The position numbers and the translations under genes were made by a program. From Cephalopachus bancanus (Eukaryota; Chordata; Mammalia; Primates; Tarsiidae): a stretch of 64,000 bases of DNA. The notes under the pieces were generated by a model, which was given only the letters and a program-made list of their open reading frames with translations, was not told where the DNA came from and did not search any database. The stretch is from NCBI GenBank assembly GCA_027257055.1, contig JAPVLO010000522.1, positions 310,001 to 374,000 on the forward strand, in the 5' to 3' direction. Shown piece by piece: positions 31,786-44,696 of this stretch; the first letter of the stretch is position 1; every line of letters starts with the position of its first letter.

Positions 31786-32909
31786 TAAGACAGAAGGCTC
31801 CACCCCTGATGATGTCATTTAGTCCCTGAATCATTCATTGCGGGAGCGCACTCTGCCTTGAAAAATCAGCCAGAGGCTCTAAAATGCATCCACGCTGATG
31901 AGATGAAAAACTGTTTTGAGCAGTAGAGAAGCATCTCAGTAGGTGTAGTGCATTAAACGGAGAGTACTTGGAGCCTGACTGAAGTTTAAACATGGAAGAA
32001 TAAATACAATTTTTTATAAATAAAGTCTGAGTTTGGGGGGATTGCCCCCTCATACCATATGTGTGAGGGGCACAACATAGAGGTACCAGGCGCATTGAGA
32101 AGGTGATCTCTCCTGGTTTTCTTAATGTTCTTCAGGAAGGGCTGCACCCTGGGTGGCTGTAATGTCCTTGTCTCTCCCCTCCAAGGCCCATGATGCTGGG
32201 CTTCAGCTGTGACTTCTGGACCCTGCTCTCTGACCTGGACGCTGATTAAACCTCGTCATTAAATTGAGCACTAAATGGGGGCATTAAATTGAAGGAGGAT
32301 GCAGGACATGGTGAGTGTGATGCTGATGCTCTCCAATATCCCCATTCTGAACTGAAAGCCATTGAGTGTACAGATGTGATTGTTCTAAAGAAACAATGGT
32401 TTGTCTGACATATGCATGAGAGGCTTCTTGAACTGCAGAGTGCACAGATGTCCAGATAGGTCTGAGATGGCATAAACTCTTCTCTGGATTTCAGATGGGC
32501 CTTTTTGAGTTCATCCACCGATTGGCTCTGTGACTAGGGAAGTGAACAATGGCCTTTTGACTCCAACCCCGATGATTTCCTTCTTTGTGTTCATGGAAGA
32601 CTTCACCTCCCTCCAGGACACTGAAAACCTGGGGACTTTCTGATTTTTCTTGGCTCTTAAAGACTTCTTTTACAATTGTCAGGTTTTTACGTTTGAGTGG
32701 ATCCTCCTTCTTTTCACACTTTCCGTCTTTTCAGGTACAGGCCTTTCAGAATTCTGTTGGATCTTGCCATCACCAATGGCCTCACCTACCATTGCAAATC
32801 ATGTTCTCACAGGAGGGACTGAGGACTCTGCTCAGCCTTGGAGCTCCTAATGTTGGCAGTGATCTCCCACGCAAGCGCCCAATCCCAAGAGGAGAAAATG
32901 GATCAAAAA
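31786..32909. other. Unassigned single-copy-looking DNA
   Basis: About 1.1 kb with balanced composition and no named repeat. The open frame at 32585-32986 runs into the next Alu and has no recognisable domain. Confidence 0.4.
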
Positions 32910-32923
32910 ATAAGGACATGGAG

Positions 32924-33242
32924 CCAGCCATGGTGGCTTATGCATGTAATTCTAGCACTTTAGGAGGTGGAGGCGAGATTGCCTGAGTCCAGGAGTTTGA
33001 GACCACCTTGGGTAACTTGTCAAAACCTCGTCTCTGCAATAAATCAATAAATTAGCTGATGTGGTGGCACATGCCTGTGGTTCCCATGCCTGTGGTACTT
33101 CAAAGGCTGAGGAGGAAGGATTGCCTGAGCACAACAGGTCGAGGCTGTGGTGGACATGAGTGTGCCACTGCACTCCAGTCTGGGCAGCAGAGTGAGACTC
33201 CACTGCAAAAAAAAGGGAGGAGGAACACATAAAAAAAAAAAA
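32924..33242 (+). mobile_element. Alu SINE, first of an Alu pair
   Basis: A dimeric Alu ('CCAGCCATGGTGGCTTATGC', 'CACTGCACTCCAGTCTGGGC'). A 14-bp direct repeat, ATAAGGACATGGAG at 32910-32923 and ATAGGGACATGGAG at 33567-33580, brackets both Alus. It therefore marks the insertion of this first one. Confidence 0.88.
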
Positions 33243-33566
33243 AACAGCTGAGCACGGTGGCTTACACCTGAAATCACCACATTTTGGGAGGCAGAGGTGA
33301 GAGGATTGTCTGAGCTCACATGTTTGAGATCAGCCAGGGCAACTTCATGAGACCTCTGCATGAGGTCTACATGAGGTCTATGGTAATTCAAAAAATTAGC
33401 CAGGCATGGTAGTACGCAACTGCAGTTCCAGTCACTTGGAAGGCTGAGGCAGAAGGACTGCATGAGTCCAGCAGGTCAAAGCAACAGTGGCCATGAGCAT
33501 GCCACTGCACTTCAGCCTGGGTAACAGAGTGTTACCTCGACTAAAATTAAATAGGCAAACAAATAA
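33243..33566 (+). mobile_element. Alu SINE, second of an Alu pair
   Basis: A second dimeric Alu ('AGCTGAGCACGGTGGCTTAC', 'CACTGCACTTCAGCCTGGG') begins in the A-rich tail of the first and ends with an AAATAA-type tail. It probably inserted into its neighbour's tail, since the outer target duplication encloses the pair. Confidence 0.88.
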
Positions 33567-33580
33567 ATAGGGACATGGAG

Positions 33581-34324
33581 AGAAGGATCTGAGACTTTTC
33601 AGGCCCCAGTACAAGAAATGACTGACAGATGTCAGGGGAAACAGGTGGGCTCCCAGACAGAACTGGGGTCCTTGGAAATACATTTCCCTCATGGTCTAGC
33701 AATAAGCAAACTGTAGAGATGAAATAGGAGTCTGCATGCCAGCCATGATGCCTTCCTGAACATGTGAACTCAGTCTCTCCAAGGGAACTGACCTGTGGTT
33801 TGCCAAACCTTGCTCTAGTGCCCAGGAGAGACACAGTCCCAGTGTTCACTTTTTTAGAAGAGAATCAAGCTCTCAAGTCTGTAATCTCTCCATGAACTAG
33901 GACCCCTGTGCTTTATCATTCCTGACCTGAACCCCTTCCCAACATATTCCCATAAATATACTTTCTCTTGACAAAGATGCTCTCTTGACTATACTCGACT
34001 CAGGCTCTCTGGTCTCTTTCATAAGTAGCTGTGACCTAATTTATAGCCATTTTCTTTCAAAAACTGTTGTCTAATTTTTGCAAGAATCCTGCTAAGCAAT
34101 TTTAACCCTAGATATCAGATCACTCTTGATATCTGATAGTATCAGACAATGTCTGGTCAGCCTGCCTTTCCTCCAGCCAAAATCCTACTGGATGTGGTAA
34201 TTTAGATTTGATAACGATACACCTGTCAGATATCTTCCAGAGATCCATTTTAATTCCAACTAAATGTATAAACTCAATGTAAAGAGATGAAGAAAGATTC
34301 AGCATGCAAAATGAAACAAAAAAG
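33581..34324. other. Unassigned DNA
   Basis: No gene was seen. The 33890-34150 stretch ('CCCATAAATATACTTTCTC', 'GATATCTGATAGTATCAG') has the feel of an old LTR or DNA transposon end, but I cannot assign it. Confidence 0.35.
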
Positions 34325-35880
34325 CAAGGGTCACTATTCTTGTATCAGATCATCCAGACTTCAAACCAATAACAGAAAAAAGGATGAATAAGAACATTAC
34401 ATAATGATAAGGGGGTTAATCCAACAAGAAATATTATTTTATATATATACCATTTTGGAGCATCCAGATTTGTATAACAATTACTACTAGACCTAAAAGA
34501 AGACTTATGAAGACACTCAATAGTAGTGGGGTACTTCACACTTCACTGACATCTTTAGACCAATGATATAGACAGAAAATTATCAAATAAAATTTGTGAA
34601 TATATTCAACACTTGACAAAATTGACCTAATAGACATCTATAGAATACTTCACACAATAATCACAGAATATACATTTTTCTGCTCTGCATATAGAACATA
34701 CTCTAAAATCAACCACAATCTCAGTTATAAAGCAAGTCTTAAAAAATTTCAAAAAATGAAATCATACTCATCATCTTCTCAATCCACAATAGAATAAAAA
34801 CAAAAATCAATACCAAGAGGAACACTCAAAAAACACAAAAGTATATGGAAACTAAACAAATTGCTCTGTAATAATTTCAGGGTGAAAAACAAATCAAGAC
34901 AGAAACTTTAAAAATTATTTGCAACAAATGGCTATAAGAACACAATATACCAAAATCTATGGGATATTGAGGGAAAAAAATCAGTGCTAAGAGGAAAGTT
35001 CATAGCTCTTCATGGCAACACCAAGAAGATAAATCTTAAATAAACATGGTAATCTCACCCAAGGAAAGTAGTGAAACAATCACAACCTAAACACAAAGCT
35101 AAGAGAAGAAAAGTAAGGCAAAATTAAAGCAGATTAAATTAAATAGAAACTAAAAAAACATGAAGAATCAATGCAAGCAAAAGTTGGTTATTTGAAAGAA
35201 TAAAAATGATTAATGGACCACTGGTCAGATTAACAAAGATACATTTAAATACGTAAAATCAGAAACTAAAAGATGACATTACAATCAATATCACAGAAAG
35301 CCAAAAATTCTCAGAGATAACTTCAATCATCCATATAAATGCAAACTGGAAAACTAAATAAAATGTATACATTCCTAAAAATTCCTGAAAACCTCTCCAT
35401 ATTTAAACAGAAAGAAATCAAAATTATAAACAGGCCAATACTAGGTCAATAAATTAAGTATATATATATATAAATTCATATATATATGAAAAAATACTAA
35501 ACAAAAAGTTCTGAATCAGATGGACTCACAGGGAAATTCTATGAACTGTTCAATAGAGAGATGACAAACCTACTGACCCTTGTTCAAATAATTGTGAAAG
35601 ATGGATGTCTCCTAAGCTCATTCTTTGAAACTAATATCATCCTGATACCATAATCTAGGAAAGACAAAACAATGAAGAAAAACTATAGGTCAATATTGGC
35701 CAATATCACTGATGATCATAGAGGTAAAAATCCTCAACAAAATACTAACAAACTATGCTCAATAACACATCAAAAATATCACTCATTATGAACTTTTTAT
35801 TCCTGTGATGCAATGTTAATTAAACACAGGCAAATCAACAAATGTGATCCACTACTTAGAATTAAAAATGAAATCCACAT
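34325..35880 (+). mobile_element. Old L1 ORF2, segment 1 (endonuclease end to mid reverse transcriptase)
   Basis: Decayed L1 ORF2 DNA in forward orientation: 'TCACTATTCTTGTATCAG', 'GTGGGGTACTTCACACTTC', then at the 3' side 'AATCAACAAATGTGATCCAC' and 'AAAATGAAATCCACATGATT'. It has many stops. It belongs to an older L1 subfamily than the three full-length copies. Confidence 0.85.
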
Positions 35881-36804
35881 GATTTTTTAGCTTAATTAGC
35901 TCTCTCTTGTTTATTTTTGTTTTTAGTTGAATCTACCGTTGGGATTTTAGTCATAAATTCTTTGCCTAGGCTGATATCCATAAGAGTTTTTCATAGGCTT
36001 TCTTCAAAGATTTTTTTTATGTTTCAGGTCTGACATATAAGTCTTTAATCCATTAAGTTAATTTTTGTTTATGGGAGAGATAAAAATCACTTTTCTGCAC
36101 GTAGCTATCCAATTTTTCCAACAACACTTATTGAATGGGGTGTCTTTTCCCAGCGTATGCTTTTGTATGATTTGTCAAAGATAAATTGGTTGCTAGTACT
36201 TGGATTTATTTATGAATTTTCTATTCTGTTCCATTGGTCCATGTGTCTAATCGTGTACCAGCAAAATACTTTTTTTTTGTTTATGGTGCCTTTGTAGTAT
36301 AATTTAAAGTCAAGTCATGTGATGACCTCAGCTTTGTTCTTTTTGCTTAGGATTGCTTTGGCAATTCTGGCTTTTTTTGGTGAGGGGTTCCATATAAATT
36401 TGGGAACTATTTTTTCTAATTCTGTGAAAAATCACATTGGTAGTTTGATAGGGATTACACAGAATCTGTAGGTTCCTTTGGGTAATAAGATCATTTTAAT
36501 AACATTACTTCTTCCAATTCATGAGCATGGGATTTTTCTTCATTTGTTTGTGACCTCTGTGACTTATTTCATCAAAGTGTTGTAGTTCTCCTTGTAGAGC
36601 TCTTTTACCTCCTTGGATAACTATATTCCCAGGAATTTTAGGTTTTTGCCTGCTATTGCAAATGGAACTGAATTACTGTCTGATTCTCAGCTTGGCTGCT
36701 ATTGGTGTATAACAGTGTAACTGTTTTATGCATGTTGATTTTGCATCCTGAAACTTTACTGAATTTATTGATCAAGGCCAGGAGTATTTTGGAGGTATTG
36801 ACCC
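35881..36804 (-). mobile_element. Old L1 ORF2, segment 2, inverted (after the RT motif to C-terminal region)
   Basis: The same style of L1 but in reverse orientation: 'TTCTATTCTGTTCCATTGG', 'TTTTCCAACAACACTTATTG', 'TCCTGAAACTTTACTGAATT'. Read on the minus strand, it covers ORF2 from just past the catalytic motif to near the C-terminal third. Its junctions with the forward segments lie at about 35880 and 36804. Confidence 0.85.
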
Positions 36805-37300
36805 TAAGGAACAGAGGTTACTATATAACAAAGACATATGAACCCACATGCTCTTTGCAGCACAATTCACAATCACAATGATGTGGAATAAACTTAAATG
36901 CCCAAGAACATATCAGTTGATAATAAAAGTGGAGTATATATAAGACATTGAATACTACTGCCATTAGAATGAGTAATATCATGTCCTCTGCAGCAACATA
37001 GATGGAATTGGAGATCATCATCCTAAGTAAATAGACTCAGAAGCAGAATATCAAACACTGCATGTTCTCACTCATATGTGGTAGCAAAATGGTCATAAGG
37101 ATGAAAATAATAGACACTGGGGATAATAATAAGTGGAGAGGAGAGGGAAGGGCTGGGATTCAGAAAGCACCTATGGGGCATAATGTTCACTGTCTGGGGA
37201 ATTACCTACTCGAGACTCAATCCCCATCACTACACAGCACAGTGTTTCCCAATAATGAATACACATGTGCACTTCCTGAATCTTAAAAAAAATAAAGCAC
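36805..37300 (+). mobile_element. Old L1, segment 3 (ORF2 C-terminus and 3' end)
   Basis: Forward-orientation ORF2 end and 3' UTR: 'GCAGCACAATTCACAATC', 'TGGAATAAACTTAAATGCC', 'TGCATGTTCTCACTCATATG', ending 'CTTAAAAAAAATAAAG'. With segments 1 and 2 it makes one L1 whose middle is inverted. Confidence 0.85.
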
Positions 37301-37319
37301 ACGTGGTTATTTTGATACA

Positions 37320-37541
37320 TGAAGAAAAAGTACTTGATAAAACTTAATATCTTTTATGATAAAAATTTTCATCTTCATAGGCATGGAAGAAGCATACCTC
37401 AAAATAATAATAACGGTCTATAACAAACCCACAGCAAAAATCATATTGAATAGGCAAAAGTTGGGAGCATTTCTCCTAAGTAATGGAACAAGGCAAGTAT
37501 GTCCACTCTCACCACTTACTTTTAGCACAGATGTGGAAATG
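37320..37541 (+). mobile_element. L1 reverse transcriptase fragment (segment 4)
   Basis: An isolated forward piece of L1 ORF2 coding 'GMEEAYLKIIITVYNKPTA' and 'NGTRQVCPLSPLTFSTD', i.e. the reverse transcriptase just before the catalytic aspartates. It supplies exactly the ORF2 part missing between segments 1 and 2, yet lies downstream of the 3' tail. It directly abuts ERVL copy B. Confidence 0.8.
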
Positions 37542-37542
37542 A

Positions 37543-38319
37543 ATATTAAGTGTATGGAATAATGATGAAAGGAACATAAAACTGAGTCTGGCTAGATCTG
37601 ATGGTGCTAGATGTGTAAATGGCAGATGAAGTTGCTCTTTAGAGACATTGTCAGGGTTCTTTTGGTGAATAGTGGCTTAAGCACTTAAAATTTTGAAGCA
37701 AAACACTTCCATTCCTCAAAGATAGTCACCTTTTGAAGAAGAGCACTTAGTCTGCTATAGAGATGGAACATTTGACTTTGGGTAATTGAGTTAACATGAA
37801 ACATGTAGTGGTTGTTACCTGGTTCACCAAACCATAAGGTTGGATGTACACAGCAATACTCTATTACCAAATGTAAGTGATACATGTAAGATTATGCTCA
37901 TATAGGTCCTCAAGGTACTAGGCTGTTGTATAAAGAAGTGGCCCAAATGACCAGGGTGCCTGCCTTTGTGACTGAGTCTTCTCTCTTCCTACCTACATCT
38001 ATGGCCATGGGAAGCTTCCCCTATGACCTATGAGGAAGAGAGGATTCAAACTTGCCTTATAGAGGTGGTTCTGCATATTATTTAGACACTATTTAAGAGT
38101 GGACATTGGGACACTCCAGCCCCTTTCTGGCACATCCATGAAGGACAGTGGTGGAGTGAAATATTCCCAGTGGGCAGAACTTTGAGCAATGCACTTGGTT
38201 GTTCATTTTGCTTGAAAGGAGAAATAGCCAGATGTGTGATTATGTCCTAATTCATGGACTGTAGCCAGTGATTTAGTGATTTGATTAAATGGTCAGGGAC
38301 TTTGAAGAATCATCAAAGA
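37543..38319 (+). mobile_element. ERVL internal region, copy B, before the L1 insertion
   Basis: After a short stretch matching copy A near 4350 ('ATTAAGTGTATGGAATAATG'), the text jumps to ERVL pol: 'GAAGCAAAACACTTCCATTC' and 'CAGTGGGCAGAACTTTGAG', then 'AATGGTCAGGGACTTTGAAG'. The RNase H-type part is recognisable, but frames are broken. Internal deletion relative to a full provirus is large. The text is cut by an L1 at 38320 and continues at 45491. Confidence 0.75.
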
Positions 38320-39633
38320 CCAGCACCATGCCCTGCCTCAAGCCGCTGCTGCCCACAGAGGCCCTCAGCTCCCACCTCTCAGAGACTTGGGCCCCCTTCC
38401 TGGCTGCAGCGTCCCACCCTGTCCCAAGTCACCACCACCCATGGAGCTCTAGGCTCCCTCCCTGGTTGTAGAACCTATCCCTGCTCCAAACCTCCACCAC
38501 CCACAGAGGCCTGCGGCTCCCTCCCTGTGGAAATATGGGCTCCATTGTTGGCTGCACTGCCCCTTCCCCAGCCACCCTGGTGCTATGTTGACCAGCAACA
38601 CCTAGCAGTCTCACACTCCACCTCCCCAAACTCGTCCCAGGCCACAGCAGGTTCAGAGAACAGCTGGAAATCCAGGACCAGGCAGAGACATGCATTGCCC
38701 CATGAGCTCCACCCAGCTCTGTACTTCCTTCAGCTTGGGACCTAAGAACAAATAAAGAAAAAGAGACCCAAGCCGCAAGTGCCACACCTACACAACCTAC
38801 AGCACACCTACATGTGACACGCCTACACAACCTACAGACCTACATGACCTACACACTTACATGACCTACAGAACCCAGCTGTCTCTCACACTCTGCATCC
38901 CCCAGCTGGACCTGACTGCAGTAGAACCAGAGGTCATCTGGAGTCCTGTGACCAGGGAGAGACCTGCAATCTCTCACCCATCCAGCTCTGCCCAGCCTCC
39001 ACTTTGGGATCTAAGACCACATGTTTGTGTAAGGGAACAGTACATCTTAAGGAGGTTGATCAGCTTGTGTGTCTGTATGATTGTATGTCCTAGTTTGTTT
39101 GTTGTTGTCACCGTTGTGTTTTTGTTTGTTTTTGTTTTGTTTTCTCTTACTCTTATCTGTCTTCAGGTCTATTTTCATATATTAGCAGTTACCTTTGTCT
39201 GTTTTCCCTCTTACTCTTCTCTGTCTCCACCTTCCACTTCCTCCCTCCCTGTTCCATTTCTTTTCCAGTTCTTACATCAACCTACCCACCCAAGCTTACA
39301 TTGCTTTCAGGGAGCAAACCAATATTCCCACTACATGAACAGATTACAAAGCAGTGGGAAGTGGGTTCTGGTGTATCCATAAACCTGTCAGTGGATACTG
39401 GAAGCTGCACATAAATTTTGAATCACAGCTCCCCCCTCAAATAAATCTCAAAACTGCAAAAGGTATAGCCCCCAACCTACAATCCAGGTTCAGAATTGAA
39501 CAAAGCCTAGGATTCGCACAAGGAAGAATAGGAGATTGAGCAAACAGATGTAAAACAACCCTGCCACTTCTCAACAACAGATTTAAAGAAGACAGAAAAA
39601 AAGAAAAAAGTGGGGAGGAAAATCCACACAAAT

Positions 39634-40520
39634 GAAGAAAAACCAAAAAGAATAATATAGGTCTCACAAGACCCCTGGGAGATCAGATAATGAGAAAACA
39701 GACTTTGGAATGAAAACAATGAAGAGCCCTCAGAATGACTGGTCACATACTACAAACCCAAACATCAAGACATTAATAGAGAGAATAAAAATAATTGGTG
39801 AGAGAGAAGAGGAAAATAAGACATTGGCAACTGATATAACAGAAGTAAAGAATACTGTGATTGAAATAAATAACAAACTAATAAGCATGGAAAGCAAAAT
39901 TAGCCAAGCAGGAGACAGAATCACAGAACTTGAAGATCAAAATATATAATTAAACTAAACTGTCAAAAACATAGAAAAGACAATTAAAAAGACAGTCCAA
40001 AACCTTAAAGAGATGAGTGATTATTTCAAGAGAACAAACCTAAGAGCAATTGGACTTCCTGAGGTGGAAAGACAGAGACCACCTTGGAACAAACATTCCA
40101 TGGAATTATTCAAGAAAACTTCCCTCATCTCATCAGTGATGTGAAAATTCAAACACGAGAAATTCAGAGAACACTGGCAAGACAACAAATGAGAAGACTA
40201 ATGCCTAGGCACATAATAATTAGCCTTAACAAAGTAAGTATAAAGTAAAAAATCTTAAAAGCAGAAAAAGAAAAATGTCAGACTACCTACCAGGGAAGAC
40301 CAATCAGAATAACAGCAGATTTACCTACAGAAACACTTCAGGTTAGGAGAGCTTGGAGTCCAATATTCAAAGTTCTCAAAGATAAACAATTTCAATCAAG
40401 AATAACCTACCCAGCCCCGCTAAGCTTCATGAGTGAGGGAGAATTAAAATGTTTCCCAGATATTCAATCCCTAAGAACTTGTGCTGCCTCCAACGCCCCC
40501 TACAAGAAACTCTTGAGAAA
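39634..40520 (+). pseudogene. L1-b ORF1 remnant (RNA-binding chaperone)
   Basis: It begins with an ATG in 'MKKNQKE' context at about 39632 and is broken almost at once by a TAA. A readable segment at 39710-39949 contains the coiled-coil stretch 'ITEVKNTVIEINNKLISMES'. The RRM-like middle follows out of frame ('YFKRTNLRAIGLPEVERQ' at about 40020-40080). L1 ORF1 proteins trimerise and bind the L1 RNA; this copy cannot be made intact. Confidence 0.8.
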
Positions 40521-40669
40521 CTATTAAACACAGAAGAAAAGGGGAAAAGAACAACAATGTTCTTCACAAGAGTACAGGGAAAAGATTGAAAACAAACATG
40601 AACCAACCCAAAAAACCAAATGAAAGACAACAAACAAGTACAACAGCAACTCTATAAGAACCTCATGAC

Positions 40670-43600
40670 AAAGATAAATCCTTACATTTCAATAATTAGC
40701 CTTAATGTCAATGGAATAAATGCACCACTGAAAAGACATAGAGGGGCAAAATGGATAAAATAGCATGAGGCAAAAATATATTCTCTTCAAGAGACTCATC
40801 TCAACGTAAAGGACACTCACAGACTCAAAGTTAGAGGATGGGAGTCAAAATTTCAGATAAATGAAACACAAAAGAAAGCTGGAGTTGAAATCTTAGTCTC
40901 AGACGAAATACCCTTTAAGCTATCAAAAATTTTAAAATGAAGAAGGTCACTATATAATGATAAAAGATTCAACCAGAAGTATCCATCATTAACATATATG
41001 TACCTAACATAGGAGCACCAATGTTCGAAAAGCAGCTTCTAGGCAAACTCAAAAAAGAGATTGACTCTAACACTATCATAGCTGGGGATTTTAATACTCC
41101 ACTCAAACCCTAGACAAATCATCAAGACAAAAAAAATCAGCAAGGAGAACCAGAACCTCAATAAGACTCTTGAACAAATGGACTTAATTGCTACCTACAG
41201 AACACTCCACCCAACGACCACATAATATGTATTCTATTCATCACCACATGGAACACAGTTCAAGATCGACCACATCATTGGCCATAAATCAGACATAAAT
41301 AAATTTCATAAGATTGAAATTTTGCCATGCACCTTCTCAGACCACAGTGGAATAAAAATAAATATCAACACCAACAAAATTTCCCCAAAGTCCACAAAGA
41401 CATGGACACTAAACAGCATGATGCTGAACAACTACAGGGTCAACACTGAAATCAAAGATGAAATTGAAGGATTCCTGGAAACAAATGAAAATGAAGAAAC
41501 ATCCTACCAAAACCTCTGGGATGCCATGAAATCAGTTCTAACAGGGGAATGTATATCAGGAAAATGGAAAGATCACAAGCAGAGAGCCTAACAAATCACC
41601 TAGGGGAGCTGGAAAGAGAAGACCACCAAAACCCCAACTTTAGAAGAAGAATCCAAATCACAAAATTAAGAGCCCAAGTACTGGACATAGAAGACAAAAA
41701 TACCATGGAAAACATCAACAAAACAATAAGCTGATTCTTTGAAAGAATTAACAAGATTGTTCAGCCCCTAACCAGAATGACCAAGAAAAATAGAGAAAAA
41801 GCCGAAATAAACACAATCAGAAATACAAAAGATCAAATCACAACTGACCCTGAAGAAATACAAAAGATTATCAGAGATTGCTGTGTACACCTATATGGAA
41901 GCAAACTTGATAACCTAGATGAAATGGAGGACATTCTCACATCACACAATCTACCCAAGTTGAAATAAGAAGACACTGAGACACTAAATACACCAATAAC
42001 AAACCAAGAAATTGTCTCTGTCATACGAAAACTACCTCCAAAAAAAAAAAAAAAAAAAAGCCCCAGACGGGATGACTTTCCAGCAGAATTCTACAAAATG
42101 TACAAGGAGGAGCTGATATCAATCCTACTGGAAGAATTCCAGGCAATTGAGAAAGATGGAATTCTCCAAATCATTTTACGAAGCTCACATCACACTGATA
42201 CACAAATCAGGTAAAGATACAACAAAGAAAGAGAACTAAAGGTCAATATCACTTATGAACATAGATGCAAAAATTCTCAACAAGTTTCTAGCAAATCAGA
42301 TCCAAAAGCACATCTCAAAAATCATCCACCATGACCAAGTAGGTTTCATCCTCAGGATGCAGGGCTGGTTCAACATTTGCAAGACCATAAATGTCATTAA
42401 ATACCTCAAGAGATGTTAAAAACAAGAATCACATGATTATCTCATTATCAGAAAAAACATTTGATAAAATCCGGCATCCCTTCTTGATAAAAACCCTCAA
42501 ACACCTAGGTATAGAAGAAACATACCTCAAAATAGTAAGTGCCATCTATGAAAACCCCACATGTAACCTACTGCTAAATGCACAGAAACTAGAAACATTT
42601 TCCTTAAAAACTGGTACAAGACTTCCCACTATCTTCCCTTTTGTTCAAATTGTGTTTGAAGTCCTAGCTTGAGCAATTAGACAAGAGAAGGATATCAGGG
42701 GTCTCCAAATAAGAAAATAGGAAGTCAAGGTGTCCCTCTTTGCTGATGATATAATCCTATACCTTGAAAATCTAAGAGAATCTGTCAAAAACCTGCTTGC
42801 ACTGATAAAGGACTTTGGTAAAGTCTCAGGGAACAAAATAAATGTGCAAAAGACAGTTGCATTCCTATACACCAACAAAAAATAGCCAGAGACCCAAATA
42901 AAAAGCACAATCCCATTCACAATAATCACCAAAAACAAAATGAAATACCTGAGCATCTTCGTAACCAGAGAAGTGAAAGATCTTTACAATGAGAATTACA
43001 AAACGCTGCTCAAGGAAATCCAAGAAGACACAAACAGATGGAAAAATATTCCATGGTCATGTGTAGGAAGAATCAACATTGTTATTGTTAATATGTCCAT
43101 CCTATCAAAGGCAATCTACAGATTTAATGCAATACTCATTAAGTTACCAACATCACTCTTCGTAGACCAGGAAATGACAATACAGAAATTCATATGGAAA
43201 CAAATGACCATGAAAAGCCAAAACAATTTTTAGCAAAAAAAAACCCCCAAACAACAACAACAACAACAACAACAAGCAGGAGGTATCACACTTTTAGACT
43301 TCAAACTTTACTGTAAGACTACAGTCATCAAAACAACGTGGTATTGTTACAAAGCAGGTGCATAGACCAATGGAATGGGATGGAGATTCCAGAAGCAAAG
43401 CCTCAATTCCTCAACCAACTCATCTTTGACAAAGCCTCCAACAAAAATCACTGGGGAGAGGAGAACCTATTCAGTAAATGATGCTGGGAAAACTGGCTGA
43501 CCACATGCAGAAGATTGAAACAGGACCCCTACCTTTCACCATACACAAAAATTAACTCTAAATGGATCAAAAATCTAAATGTTAAGCCTCAAGCTATATG

Positions 43601-44335
43601 AATCTTAGAAAATGTAGGAAACACCCTCATGGAAATTAGAACTGGGAACCAATTCCTATTCAGAACCCTAAAAGCTAATACCTTAAGAAATAACATAGAC
43701 AAATGGGACTTCATCAAACCAACAAGCTTCTGCAAAGCAAAAGAAACCATCAAGAGAACAGGGAGACAGCCCACAGAATGGGAAAAAAATATTTGCCAAC
43801 TGTTTATCCGACAAAGACCTAACATCTAGGATCTATAAGGAACTCATATGCACTGAAGGGAATAAAAACAAACAGCCTGTTTAAAAAGTGAGCAAAAAAC
43901 ATGAATAGACACTTCTCAAAAAAAGATACAAGGGCAGCCAACAGACACATGAAAAAGTGCTTAGCCTCACTCATCATCAGAGAAATGCAAATCAAAACCA
44001 CATTGAGATATCACCTAAACCCTGTAAGAAAAGCCATAATTAATAAAACAAACAACAACAGATGCTGGCGAGGTTATGGAGTAAAAGGAACGCTTCTGCA
44101 CTGCTGGTGGAAATGCAAACTTGTACAACCTCTTTGGAAAACAGTCTGGAAATTTCTGAAAGAACTACAAATCGACCTTCCATATGACCCAGCAATTCCC
44201 CTATTTGGAATATACCCAGAGGAACTCAAATTATTCTACAAAAAAGATACCTGCACACGTATGTTTGTTGCAGCTGTATTCACAATAGCAAAAACATGGA
44301 ACCAACCATGTTGCCCATCGAAGCTGTAATGGATA
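40670..44335 (+). pseudogene. L1-b ORF2 remnant (endonuclease and reverse transcriptase)
   Basis: Endonuclease text starts near 40680 ('ISIISLNVNGINAPLKRHRG'), with a nonsense codon soon after ('KWIK-stop'). The region 41322-41591 carries the endonuclease C-terminal '[17 protein letters not shown]'. Reverse transcriptase blocks lie at 42391-42672 and, around the FADD-like site, at about 42735-42760. The C-terminal Cys-rich part is 43901-44329. At least six frame breaks and several stops separate them. An A-run of about 18 at 42041-42058 causes one shift. Confidence 0.85.
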
Positions 44336-44696
44336 TAAAAAATGTGGTACATATACACAATGGAACATTATGCAACTATAAAGAAGGACAAATATATGGA
44401 CGTTGCAGCAACCTAGATAGATTTAGAGTTGATCAGACTCAGTGATTTATCACAGAACAAAGAGCAGAGTTCCATATGTTCTCACTCATAAGAGGAACTT
44501 GAACAATTATAATGCTATAAGAAAGCAATTGACAGTAGTGGGAAACTATCAGGGGAAGTGGGTGGGATTTGCAGTTGAGGGAAACTGCTAGGGGAGGGAG
44601 GGGCCCAACTCATCAATAAGGATATCTGCATAATCAATGTTTATGTACCTAATCCTGAGTTGTACCCCACATCTTTATAATAAAATTTTTTTTTTA

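Noticed and set aside
38281..39382. Pro/Ser-rich frames of 154 and 173 codons
   Set aside because: They lie in the L1-b 5' UTR and reflect its base composition, not a gene.
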